64,000 nucleotides of DNA from Chryseobacterium daecheongense (lineage in GTDB: Bacteria; Bacteroidota; Bacteroidia; Flavobacteriales; Weeksellaceae), in assembly GCF_003729955.1 (NCBI RefSeq), contig NZ_RJTX01000002.1, positions 744,001 to 808,000 of the forward strand. Direction: 5' to 3'. This document shows, piece after piece, positions 43,364-51,737 of this stretch (position 1 is its first letter; every line of letters begins with the position of its first letter). A program made the position numbers and the translations under genes. Under the pieces are notes generated by a model that saw nothing but the letters and a program-made list of their open reading frames with translations, made no database searches and was not told the origin of the DNA.

Positions 43364-45148
43364 ATGTCAAAAGAGACAAATTCAGCAGAGGTTTTATTAA
43401 ACCAAAACGTAGCACCAGAACAATTTGATTGGGATTCTTTCGAATCAGGTCTTGATGCAGATGCGAGAAAAGAAAAAAGCGATTTAGAAGAAATCTACAA
43501 CGGATCTTTGAACAACCTAGACGATAATGACGTTTTAGTTGGAAAAGTTGTAAGATTAACTGACAAAGAAGCTATCGTAGACATCAACTTCAAATCAGAA
43601 GGTGTTATCTCTCTTAACGAATTCCGTTACAACCAAGGATTAAAAGTTGGTGATGAAGTAGAAGTAATGGTTGACAGAAGAGAAGACAAAACAGGTCAGT
43701 TACAGTTATCTCACAAAAAAGCCAGAACACTAAAAGCTTGGGATAAAGTAAATGAGCTTCACGAAACAGGAGAAATCGTAAACGGTTTTGTGAAATCAAG
43801 AACTAAAGGTGGTATGATCGTTGACGTACACGGAATCGAAGCATTCTTACCTGGTTCTCAAATTGACGTTAAGCCAATTAAAGATTACGATCAGTTCGTA
43901 GGGAAGACTATGGAGTTCAAAGTGGTGAAAATCAACCCTGAGTTCAAAAACGTAGTAGTATCTCACAAAGCATTGATCGAAGCAGATATCGAAGGTCAGA
44001 AAAAAGAAATCATCTCTCAATTAGAGAAAGGACAAGTTCTTGAAGGTACTGTTAAGAATATCACTTCTTACGGTGTGTTCATCGACTTAGGTGGTGTAGA
44101 CGGATTGATCCACATTACAGACCTTTCTTGGTCTAGAGTAAACCACCCATCCGAAATCCTTGAGGACGGACAAACTGTGAAAGTGGTAATCCTTGATTTC
44201 GATGATGAGAAAACAAGAATCCAATTGGGTATGAAGCAATTAGAGCCGCACCCATGGGATGCTCTTTCTGCTGACTTAAAAGTAGGAGATAAAGTAAAAG
44301 GAAAAGTAGTAGTTCTTGCTGACTATGGTGCATTCGTAGAAATCGCTCCAGGTGTTGAAGGATTAATCCACGTTTCTGAAATGTCTTGGTCTACTCACTT
44401 AAGATCTGCTGGTGATTTCGTAAAAGTAGGTGATGAAGTAGAAGCTGAAGTATTAACTTTAGATAGAGACGAAAGAAAAATTTCTCTTGGTATCAAGCAA
44501 TTGTCTAAAGATCCATGGGAAAATATCGAAGCTAAATATCCTGTAGGATCTAAGCATGTAGGAACTGTAAGAAACTTCACTAACTTTGGTGTATTCGTAG
44601 AGTTAGAAGAAGGTATTGACGGGTTAATCTACATCTCTGATCTTTCTTGGACTAAGAAAATCAAGCATCCATCTGAGTTCTGTGCAGTAGGTGATAAATT
44701 AGATGTTGTAGTTCTTGAATTAGATATCCAGGCTAGAAGATTATCTCTAGGTCACAAGCAATTGACTGAAAACCCATGGGATACATTCGAAACTAAATAT
44801 GCTGAAGGAACTATCCACGCTGGTAAAGCGGTAGAAGTTCACGATAAAGGAGCTTCTGTACAATTCGAAGATGCTGAGGTTGAAGCTTTCTGCCCTTCAA
44901 GATTATTAGAGAAAGAAGATGGATCTAAAATCAAGAAAGGAGAAGAAGCTGATTTCAAAGTAATCGAGTTCAACAAAGAATTCAAGAGAGTAGTAGTATC
45001 TCACACAGGTATCTTCAGAGATGAAGAGAAGAAAAATGCTAAAGAAGCTACTAAGAACGTTACTTCTTCTTCAAACGAAGAAAGATCAACTCTTGGAGAT
45101 ATCGATGCATTAGCAGAATTGAAAAGAAAAATGGAAGAAGGTAAATAA
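43364..45148 (+). CDS. rpsA: 30S ribosomal protein S1
   Basis: This is a 594-aa RNA-binding protein with six S1 domains. The first two are diverged and at the front (VLVGKVVRLTDKEAIVDIN; VNGFVKSRTKGGMIVDVHG), followed by three typical ones (EGTVKNITSYGVFIDLGGVDGLIHI; KGKVVVLADYGAFVEIAPGVEGLIHV; VGTVRNFTNFGVFVELEEGIDGLIYI) and a sixth near 480-550. S1 guides mRNA to the 30S subunit, including mRNAs without a strong Shine-Dalgarno, the usual case in this phylum. Codon use looks strongly biased, as for a highly expressed gene. Confidence 0.97.
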   Translation: MSKETNSAEVLLNQNVAPEQFDWDSFESGLDADARKEKSDLEEIYNGSLNNLDDNDVLVGKVVRLTDKEAIVDINFKSEGVISLNEFRYNQGLKVGDEVEVMVDRREDKTGQLQLSHKKARTLKAWDKVNELHETGEIVNGFVKSRTKGGMIVDVHGIEAFLPGSQIDVKPIKDYDQFVGKTMEFKVVKINPEFKNVVVSHKALIEADIEGQKKEIISQLEKGQVLEGTVKNITSYGVFIDLGGVDGLIHITDLSWSRVNHPSEILEDGQTVKVVILDFDDEKTRIQLGMKQLEPHPWDALSADLKVGDKVKGKVVVLADYGAFVEIAPGVEGLIHVSEMSWSTHLRSAGDFVKVGDEVEAEVLTLDRDERKISLGIKQLSKDPWENIEAKYPVGSKHVGTVRNFTNFGVFVELEEGIDGLIYISDLSWTKKIKHPSEFCAVGDKLDVVVLELDIQARRLSLGHKQLTENPWDTFETKYAEGTIHAGKAVEVHDKGASVQFEDAEVEAFCPSRLLEKEDGSKIKKGEEADFKVIEFNKEFKRVVVSHTGIFRDEEKKNAKEATKNVTSSSNEERSTLGDIDALAELKRKMEEGK

Positions 45149-45170
45149 TCTTTAACCATTATCATACATG

Positions 45171-45195
45171 AGCCACTCTTTGGAGTGGCTTTTTT
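45171..45195 (+). terminator. rpsA terminator
   Basis: The stem AGCCACTC pairs with GAGTGGCT around TTTG and is followed by TTTTT. Confidence 0.85.
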
Positions 45196-45205
45196 AATGT
45201 TAAGG

Positions 45206-45236
45206 AATCGCCTCGGGCTTTGCCCGAGGCGATTTT
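45206..45236 (+). repeat. GC-rich hairpin after the rpsA terminator
   Basis: A 13-bp perfect stem (AATCGCCTCGGGC with its complement) with a TTT loop lies 10 bp past the rpsA terminator. It could be a backup terminator or a copy of a dispersed repeat; its GC content is high for this genome. Confidence 0.6.
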
Positions 45237-45284
45237 ATTTATCTATTATACCGATGAACAGAGGAATAATATAGTCAGTTATCG

Positions 45285-45292
45285 TACCTTTG
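45285..45292 (+). promoter_or_regulatory. -7 element of the EamA transporter gene
   Basis: TACCTTTG is a full match to TAnnTTTG. It contains the TTG at 45290, so that TTG cannot be a start codon. Confidence 0.55.
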
Positions 45293-45310
45293 CTGGCTGA
45301 AAAAAGAATT

Positions 45311-46297
45311 ATGAAGAAGAAAAATATACTAAAAGGAGTGTTATTTGTTGGAATTGGGGCAAGTATATATGGGATGTTAGCAACATTCGTGAAAATGGCC
45401 TACCAGGATGGATATACTACCTCAGAGGTGACAACATCACAGTTTATATTAGGATTAATAGGGCTTTTGCTTTTAAATTTTATTCAAACCATAACCTCAA
45501 AACAAAGATTGTCATCACCAAGTCCGAAAGAAATAAGGACACTTATGCTGGCTGGAACATCAATGGGATGTACAAGTCTATTTTACTACATTGCTGTTCA
45601 ATATATCAATGTTTCTATTGCTATTGTATTGCTGATGCAATCTGTTTGGTTCAGTGTCGTAGTGGAAAGTTTTTTATCCAAAAAACTGCCTAATGCAAGA
45701 AAAATATTTGCTACGGCTGTTGTTTTGTTGGGAACTGTATTAGCAACCAATCTTATCAATGTAGAACTGGAATTAGATTGGAGAGGGATTTTCTGGGGAT
45801 TATTGGCTGCGGCATCTTATACATTAACAATGTTCACATCGAACACTCTTGCAACCCATTTACCGGTATTCAGGAAAAGCTTGATTATGCTTTCAGGGGG
45901 AGCTGTTGTAGTTTTTGTATTTTTATTCTTTGCTCAGATCGGGCCGCTTTATTTTGATGGATTAAAATCTGTTTATTTAAATTTTACGGAATATACAGAA
46001 CATATTCATTCTTTCAATTACTCTATACTTTGGAAGTATGGTTTGGTCTTAGCATTGTTTGGAACTGTTATTCCACCAATTTTATTTAATATAGGTTTTC
46101 CGAATGCAGGTTTAGGCTTAGGAAGTATAGTTTCCTCGTTAGAACTTCCTGTTTCGGTAACAATGGCTTTTGTGCTTTTAGGAGAAAAAGTCTTATTGAT
46201 TCAGTGGATAGGAATTGTATTGATTCTTTTCGCTATTGTTTTAATGAATCTCCCATCAAAGAAAACAAAGAAATATGAGGTCCCTGAATTCTCTTAA
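45311..46297 (+). CDS. EamA/DMT family transporter
   Basis: This is a 328-aa membrane protein with about ten hydrophobic helices in two related halves, as in the drug/metabolite transporter superfamily. Its C-terminal half ends in GLGSIVSSLELPVSVTMAFVLLGE, a typical EamA stretch. The start is the ATG at 45311 (MKKKNILKGVLFVGIGASIYG); a reading from the TTG at 45290 would lie in the promoter. Substrate unknown; metabolite or amino-acid export is usual for the family. Confidence 0.9.
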   Translation: MKKKNILKGVLFVGIGASIYGMLATFVKMAYQDGYTTSEVTTSQFILGLIGLLLLNFIQTITSKQRLSSPSPKEIRTLMLAGTSMGCTSLFYYIAVQYINVSIAIVLLMQSVWFSVVVESFLSKKLPNARKIFATAVVLLGTVLATNLINVELELDWRGIFWGLLAAASYTLTMFTSNTLATHLPVFRKSLIMLSGGAVVVFVFLFFAQIGPLYFDGLKSVYLNFTEYTEHIHSFNYSILWKYGLVLALFGTVIPPILFNIGFPNAGLGLGSIVSSLELPVSVTMAFVLLGEKVLLIQWIGIVLILFAIVLMNLPSKKTKKYEVPEFS

Positions 46298-46327
46298 AAT
46301 AGTATAATTTAATCATAAATAACAATG

Positions 46328-46357
46328 AAAACCACTTCTTTTGAGGTGGTTTTTTTT
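46328..46357 (+). terminator. Terminator after the EamA gene
   Basis: The stem AAAACCACTTC pairs with GAGGTGGTTTT (one wobble) around TTTT and is followed by T. Confidence 0.8.
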
Positions 46358-46379
46358 AATTTTATATAAAATTAGTTTT

Positions 46380-47372
46380 ATGAGATATATGAAAAATGTA
46401 ATGTTGGCAATACTATTGATGATACCACTTTGGATATTCTCTCAACTCAAACCTTTAGATGCAATGCTTACGAATTATCAATATCCTTTTGAAGTTCATT
46501 TTATCAGCCTGAAATCTCAAAATAATGATCTGAAAATGGCTTATATGGATGTAAAGCCTAAAATACCCAATGGAAAAACAATCATGCTTCTTCATGGAAA
46601 GAACTTTAACGGAGCTTATTGGGAACAGACCGCAAAAGATCTTTCTGAAAAAGGTTTCAGAGTTATAATTCCGGATCAGATAGGCTTTGGAAAGTCTTCG
46701 AAACCTCAAAATTATCAGTTCTCATTTGCTCAATTAGCCGTCAATACAAAAGCGATTCTGGATGAACTTAATGTGAGTAATACAATTGTTTTGGGACATT
46801 CAATGGGCGGAATGTTGGCTACGCGTTTTACATTGATGTATCCTGAGATGGTTGAAAAATTAATTCTGGAAAATCCAATAGGTTTGGAGGATTATAAAGC
46901 ATTGACAAAATATCAAACCATTGATGAAGCTTATAAATCTGAATTAAAAAATACTTACGAATCATATAAAAATTATCAACTGAAGTTTTATTATGATAAT
47001 CAGTGGAAACCAGAATATGATAAATGGCTGAATTTGCTTGCCGGTTGGACATTAAGCAAAGATTATCCGAAAGTTGCCTGGAATGCGGCTTTAACCAGTG
47101 ATATTATTTTTAATCAGCCGGTTGTCTATGAATTCAAAAATATTAAAACACCAACTTTATTGATTATCGGTACCAGAGACAGAACAGCAATAGGAAAGGA
47201 TAGAGCACCAAAAGAAATTCAGCCTTTAATGGGGCAATATCAGGAATTAGGTAAGAAAACGCAACGCGAGATTGTGGGCTCTAAATTGGTGGAATTAGAA
47301 AACGTAGGACATCTTCCACATATAGAAGTATATCCTAAATTCTTTGAGGCTTTATATAATTTTATAAAATAA
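46380..47372 (+). CDS. Secreted alpha/beta hydrolase
   Basis: This is a 330-aa protein with a signal peptide (MRYMKNVMLAILLMIPLWIFSQ), giving an exported enzyme. The fold is seen in MLLHGKNFNGAYWEQTAKDL (oxyanion strand), the nucleophile elbow VLGHSMGGML and the late LLIIGTRDRTA (acid) and GHLPHIE (His). It resembles epoxide-hydrolase or haloperoxidase-like enzymes. Substrate unknown. The start at 46380 is chosen over an upstream in-frame Met at 46341 that lies in the previous terminator; 46389 is also possible. Confidence 0.87.
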   Translation: MRYMKNVMLAILLMIPLWIFSQLKPLDAMLTNYQYPFEVHFISLKSQNNDLKMAYMDVKPKIPNGKTIMLLHGKNFNGAYWEQTAKDLSEKGFRVIIPDQIGFGKSSKPQNYQFSFAQLAVNTKAILDELNVSNTIVLGHSMGGMLATRFTLMYPEMVEKLILENPIGLEDYKALTKYQTIDEAYKSELKNTYESYKNYQLKFYYDNQWKPEYDKWLNLLAGWTLSKDYPKVAWNAALTSDIIFNQPVVYEFKNIKTPTLLIIGTRDRTAIGKDRAPKEIQPLMGQYQELGKKTQREIVGSKLVELENVGHLPHIEVYPKFFEALYNFIK

Positions 47373-47380
47373 GCAAAATA

Positions 47381-47413
47381 AAAAGAGGCTGTTCATTTGG
47401 AACAGCCTCTTTT
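47381..47413. terminator. Bidirectional terminator
   Basis: The stem AAAAGAGGCTGTTC pairs with GAACAGCCTCTTTT between the hydrolase gene and convergent rplS. Confidence 0.9.
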
Positions 47414-47436
47414 CGTATGTATTGTTGTCTGAATTT

Positions 47437-47790
47437 CTATTTCTTGAAAGCAGCATCTTTGATTCTAGCTTTTTTACCTCTAAGGTCTCTGAAGTAATAA
47501 ATTCTAGATCTTCTAACTTTACCTCTTCTGTCAACTTCAATTTTTTGAAGAGCTGGCATGTTGATAGGGAATACTCTTTCTACACCTACATCACCACTCA
47601 TTTTTCTGATTGTGAAAGTTTTTGTAGAACCAGTACCTCTTAATTGGATAACTGTTCCTTTGAAGAACTGAGTTCTTGTCTTTTGTCCTTCTTTAATTTC
47701 GTAATACACAGTAATGGTATCACCTGCTTTGAATTCAGGGAATTCTTTTTTCGCAATGTACTTGTCTTGTACGTACTTTAATAAATCCAT
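47437..47790 (-). CDS. rplS: 50S ribosomal protein L19
   Basis: This is a 117-aa protein with the L19 core FKAGDTITVYYEIKEGQKTRTQ, FFKGTVIQLRG, the FTIRKMSGDVGVERVFPI motif and the tail GKVRRSRIYYFRDLRGKKARIK. L19 sits at the interface of the two ribosome subunits. In many bacteria it lies with trmD and rimM; here it stands alone with its own promoter and leader. Confidence 0.97.
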   Translation of the reverse strand: MDLLKYVQDKYIAKKEFPEFKAGDTITVYYEIKEGQKTRTQFFKGTVIQLRGTGSTKTFTIRKMSGDVGVERVFPINMPALQKIEVDRRGKVRRSRIYYFRDLRGKKARIKDAAFKK

Positions 47791-47855
47791 TATTAATAAA
47801 ATAAAATGTTAAAGCTAAGCAACTTACACGGTTATCGTCAGAGGTTGAATAACAG
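47791..47855 (-). promoter_or_regulatory. rplS 5' leader (candidate L19 autoregulatory element)
   Basis: The leader from the expected 5' end to the ATG is about 65 nt. GTTAT at its start can pair with ATAAC 13 nt later, and a second complementary segment (CAAC with GTTG) is present. L19 leader motifs have, as I recall, been described in flavobacteria; I could not check whether this matches. Confidence 0.4.
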
Positions 47856-47859
47856 GTTG

Positions 47860-47892
47860 CAAATATACAAATTAGTTTTTGAAACTGCCAAA
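47860..47892 (-). promoter_or_regulatory. rplS promoter
   Basis: On the minus strand TTTG (47892-47889), a 21-bp spacer and TATATTTG (47867-47860) match the Bacteroidota promoter in both halves. Confidence 0.65.
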
Positions 47893-47991
47893 TATTTACT
47901 GTGTAAAAAACTATAATTTTTCAGGGAATAATGAGGCTGAAAATTAACACAACTTTTAAGTTCTCATCAAATAAGGTTTACATAAGGGTTC

Positions 47992-47999
47992 TACTTTTG
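47992..47999 (+). promoter_or_regulatory. -7 element of the acid phosphatase gene
   Basis: TACTTTTG matches TAnnTTTG and lies 66 bp before the ATG, leaving a 5' leader of about 60 nt. No clear -33 TTG. Confidence 0.45.
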
Positions 48000-48065
48000 C
48001 ACGAAATAAAATGAATTCATTTTCAATCTGTTACAAACATATAACATCCCTTAAATTATTTTACT

Positions 48066-50813
48066 ATGAAACTTAGATTATTCTTTTTCTGTTTTGTCGT
48101 CCAAATGACTTTTGGACAGACCTTGTTTCCTTATTTACAAAATCCAACCCCCAACTCTATGATTGTCAATTGGAAAACGGCTTCCAATAATGAAACAACA
48201 GTAATGTACGGAACCACCCCAACAAATCTGAACGTTACGGTTACCGGAACCACCAATGTATTTTCAGATACGGGATATAATAATAACTATTATTACCATA
48301 CTGCTAAAATCACTAACCTCCAGCCTAATACAAAATATTATTACAAAATAAAAACCGGAACCAGCGAATCTGCAGTTTACAATTTCAGAACCCTCCCTTT
48401 ACCTGGACAACCTGTTACTGCGGATGGTAAGATCCGTTTCCTGATCATGGGAGACAACCAGATTAAAGCAGAACCGAGATATGACACGCTTACTTTAAAT
48501 GCTTTTAAGAAATTGAAACAAAAGTTTGGGGCAGCTTCCGATCCTTCAGATAATGTAGCACTTACATTTATGGTAGGAGATCAGGTAGATGTAGGAACGC
48601 TGGATCACTATGAAAATGTTCACTTTAAAAAGAATACTAAATTATCCCCTTATTTACCAATTCAAACAACAGTAGGAAATCATGAAACCTACGGAAGTTT
48701 GGGAATGAACTCTTATTATGCCCACTTTTATATTGATGAAATCAGCTATAAAGGAATTACATCAGGAAATGAGAATTATTATGCTCAGCAAGCAGGAAAT
48801 GTATTATTTGTAAGTTTGAGTTCTGAACACACAGGCTCTGCACAACAAACCTGGCTTCAACAGGTTTTAAATGAGGCCAACAATGATTCTACCGTAGATT
48901 GGATCATTTCATTAAGTCACAGGCCTTATCAGGCGGAGCAATATGTAGGAGACATTTCTCCTTGGGTAAGAAACAATGCAGTTCCGCTTTTGATTACTTC
49001 AGGTAAATATTTGATGCATATAGGAGCGCACCACCATTTGTACCACAGAGGACAATTAAAGAACACTCCGAATTACCAGATTATTTCAGGTGGGACAGCT
49101 TGGGATCAGTATTGGGGAATGTCCAACGAGCAGGATTTTGATGATGTTCAGAAAACATTAACCGATTGGACATACCAAATTGTAGAAGTAGACGTAGTCA
49201 ATGGAAAAGTAGATATCGAATGCTATTCCATTGGAGGTATTTATACCAAAAAATATAATGAGCTGATAGATACCTTCCACCGGTATAAAAATCAGCCAAA
49301 ACCTGTAAAACCATCTATTACCAATACTTTTACAGGACCGGTAACTTTACCGTTAACGTTAAATGGAAGTGCATTTTCATCTTCCAACGGTGAACTTTTA
49401 AATACTACCCAATTCCTGATCAGTAAGGCTCCGGATTTCTCGGTTATCGATAAAGAATTTTACAGGGATTATGAAAACTGGTTTGGAAAAGACGGAAATG
49501 GAAACCCAGATCTTACTAAAAACCTGAATGCAGGGGTGGATATTACAAAAGCAAACTTTCCTGCCAATTCCATTTCAAACGGAACATATTATGCGAAAGT
49601 CCGTTACAGAGACAGAAACCTGGAATGGAGCGAATGGAGTGATGTAAAACAGTTTGAAGTTACAGGAAGTGTAGTTTCCAATCCTACTTTCACCTTAAAT
49701 AAAACTGAATATTTACAAAATGAACCCATTACCGCCACCTTCACGGGAGGTCCCGGAAATCAGCAGGATTGGATCGGAATCTATAAAAAAGGACAGACTC
49801 CGGCAACCACAACTTCCCAGGTATATTCTTACACCAATGGACAAACCGCAGGAACAGTGAATTTTAATAATGGATTAGCCAATAAAGGACAATACTTCGC
49901 TGGTTTCTTCGCAAATAACGGCTACACTGAAATCACTCCGAGAAAAAGCTTTTATGTAGGACCAAAGGTTCAGTTACAGGCAACTTCGGATGTCTATCCG
50001 GTGGGAGGAACTGTTATCATTAATTATAGCAATGGTCCAAACTTAGTAAAAGACTGGATCGGTATTTATAAAATGGGACAGGTTCCGGGAACCAACGCCT
50101 CTACACAATGGAGTTATGTGAATGCGGCTTCAGGAACACTTAATTTCACGGGGCTTCCCAAAGGATATTATTATGCACAATATTATCTTGAAGATGGTTA
50201 CACGCCAATCGGTGATAAAATATTCTTTAAGGTAGGAGACATTGTTACAGAACTTTGGATCAATAAACCTGTATATACACTAGGGGAAAGTATTACAGCT
50301 TCCTGGACAGATTCCCCGGGAATTATCAAAGACTGGCTGGGAATTTACCCTCAAAACATACAGATTCCGGATGATAACTTTACCTCTTATACTTATTTTG
50401 ATGGGATCACACAGGGGACTAAAACCATTACAGGAAATGTAAACGGTGTGCCAACAACACCCGGCAACTATTATATGGTTATGTTCACCAATGATTCCTA
50501 TACAGAGGTTTCCAATAGAGTACAGTTTCAGGTAACTTCATCATCTCTAGGAACAGATGAATTGAAAAACACTACGGAGAAAAATGTTATTTTGTATCCT
50601 AACCCTTCAAAACCGGGAGAGCCTACATTCATTAAAAGTGATTACCCGATCGAAAAAATAGAATTAGTATCTGCATCGGGAGAATTACTATATGAATCTA
50701 AGAATATTCATAACCAACGTTTTTCTTTAGTGAATGAAAACCTGCCAAAAGGAGTCTATTTCGTAAAAGTACATACCAGAAAGTTATTTACATTAAAATT
50801 AATCATTCAATAA
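48066..50813 (+). CDS. Secreted purple-acid-phosphatase-like protein, T9SS type A
   Basis: This is a 915-aa secreted protein with a signal peptide (about 1-18, ending TFGQ) and an N-terminal fibronectin-like domain as in purple acid phosphatases (about 20-110). The metallophosphatase domain has GDN (129-131), GDQ (171-173), GNHE (204-207) and a late GAHHHLYHRG, all metal-ligand positions. A long beta-rich stalk follows, including three repeats of the type GPGNQQDWIGIYKKGQ (about 555-820). A T9SS type A sorting domain ends it (LYPNPSKPGEPTFI, GVYFVKV). It should release phosphate outside the cell. Confidence 0.9.
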   Translation: MKLRLFFFCFVVQMTFGQTLFPYLQNPTPNSMIVNWKTASNNETTVMYGTTPTNLNVTVTGTTNVFSDTGYNNNYYYHTAKITNLQPNTKYYYKIKTGTSESAVYNFRTLPLPGQPVTADGKIRFLIMGDNQIKAEPRYDTLTLNAFKKLKQKFGAASDPSDNVALTFMVGDQVDVGTLDHYENVHFKKNTKLSPYLPIQTTVGNHETYGSLGMNSYYAHFYIDEISYKGITSGNENYYAQQAGNVLFVSLSSEHTGSAQQTWLQQVLNEANNDSTVDWIISLSHRPYQAEQYVGDISPWVRNNAVPLLITSGKYLMHIGAHHHLYHRGQLKNTPNYQIISGGTAWDQYWGMSNEQDFDDVQKTLTDWTYQIVEVDVVNGKVDIECYSIGGIYTKKYNELIDTFHRYKNQPKPVKPSITNTFTGPVTLPLTLNGSAFSSSNGELLNTTQFLISKAPDFSVIDKEFYRDYENWFGKDGNGNPDLTKNLNAGVDITKANFPANSISNGTYYAKVRYRDRNLEWSEWSDVKQFEVTGSVVSNPTFTLNKTEYLQNEPITATFTGGPGNQQDWIGIYKKGQTPATTTSQVYSYTNGQTAGTVNFNNGLANKGQYFAGFFANNGYTEITPRKSFYVGPKVQLQATSDVYPVGGTVIINYSNGPNLVKDWIGIYKMGQVPGTNASTQWSYVNAASGTLNFTGLPKGYYYAQYYLEDGYTPIGDKIFFKVGDIVTELWINKPVYTLGESITASWTDSPGIIKDWLGIYPQNIQIPDDNFTSYTYFDGITQGTKTITGNVNGVPTTPGNYYMVMFTNDSYTEVSNRVQFQVTSSSLGTDELKNTTEKNVILYPNPSKPGEPTFIKSDYPIEKIELVSASGELLYESKNIHNQRFSLVNENLPKGVYFVKVHTRKLFTLKLIIQ

Positions 50814-50944
50814 TATCAGGTTATCATAATGGACAATGCGGAGAATTTCTCCGCATTTTTTGTAAGTAAATTCAAACCGGTTGCGGAATATCCGCAGTTA
50901 CGAGAAAAATTATTAAATTTAGCGGATAGAAAATCTAATGTTTC

Positions 50945-51646
50945 ATGATAGATAAAAGAGTAAAAAATGCAAAGGAAGCCATCGAAGGAATTCAGGATGG
51001 AATGACGCTGATGTTAGGCGGATTTGGGCTTTGCGGTATCCCTGAAAACTCCATAAATGCTTTGGTAGAAAGCGATGTGAAAGATCTGACTTGTATTTCA
51101 AACAATGCAGGGGTTGATGATTTTGGATTGGGATTATTGCTTCATAAAAGACAAATCAAAAAAATGATCTCCTCTTATGTAGGAGAAAATGCTGAATTCG
51201 AAAGACAAATGCTTTCCGGGGAATTGGAAGTAGAGCTCACTCCACAGGGAACGCTTGCGGAAAAATGCAGAGCTGCACAGGCGGGAATTCCTGCGTTTTA
51301 TACTCCTGCGGGTTTCGGTACCGAAGTGGCAGAAGGTAAGGAGGTGAAAGATTTTGACGGAAAACCTCATATTTTGGAGTATGCTTATAAAGCAGATTTT
51401 TCTATCGTCAAAGCCTGGAAAGGAGATCATGCAGGAAACTTAATTTTTAAGGGATCAGCGAGAAACTTTAATTTCCCAATGGCCGGTGCCGGAAAAATCA
51501 CGATTGCAGAAGTAGAAGAACTGGTGGAGCCTGGACAATTGGATCCCAACGAAGTTCATATTCCAGGAATCATGATCCAGAGAATTTTCCAAGGGGAAAA
51601 ATTCGAGAAAAGAATAGAACAAAGAACAGTAAGAAAGAAAGAATAA
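50945..51646 (+). CDS. 3-oxoacid CoA-transferase, subunit A
   Basis: This is a 233-aa alpha subunit of a succinyl-CoA:3-ketoacid-type CoA-transferase, which moves CoA between succinyl-CoA and acetoacetate in ketone-body or butanoate use. The signature [16 protein letters not shown] is near residue 23, and [22 protein letters not shown] and [20 protein letters not shown] are typical. The B subunit gene is 2.0 kb away on the same strand, past an ABC exporter on the other strand. Confidence 0.94.
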   Translation: MIDKRVKNAKEAIEGIQDGMTLMLGGFGLCGIPENSINALVESDVKDLTCISNNAGVDDFGLGLLLHKRQIKKMISSYVGENAEFERQMLSGELEVELTPQGTLAEKCRAAQAGIPAFYTPAGFGTEVAEGKEVKDFDGKPHILEYAYKADFSIVKAWKGDHAGNLIFKGSARNFNFPMAGAGKITIAEVEELVEPGQLDPNEVHIPGIMIQRIFQGEKFEKRIEQRTVRKKE

Positions 51647-51683
51647 TCTAAATTTCGGACTTTTCTTTAGACTAAAATAAATA

Positions 51684-51715
51684 AAAAACTCCCTAAGAAA
51701 TTTCAGGGAGTTTTT
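51684..51715. terminator. Bidirectional terminator
   Basis: The stem AAAAACTCCCT pairs with AGGGAGTTTTT between the subunit A gene and the convergent ABC gene. Confidence 0.85.
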
Positions 51716-51737
51716 ATTTGATAATATTCTGAAAATC

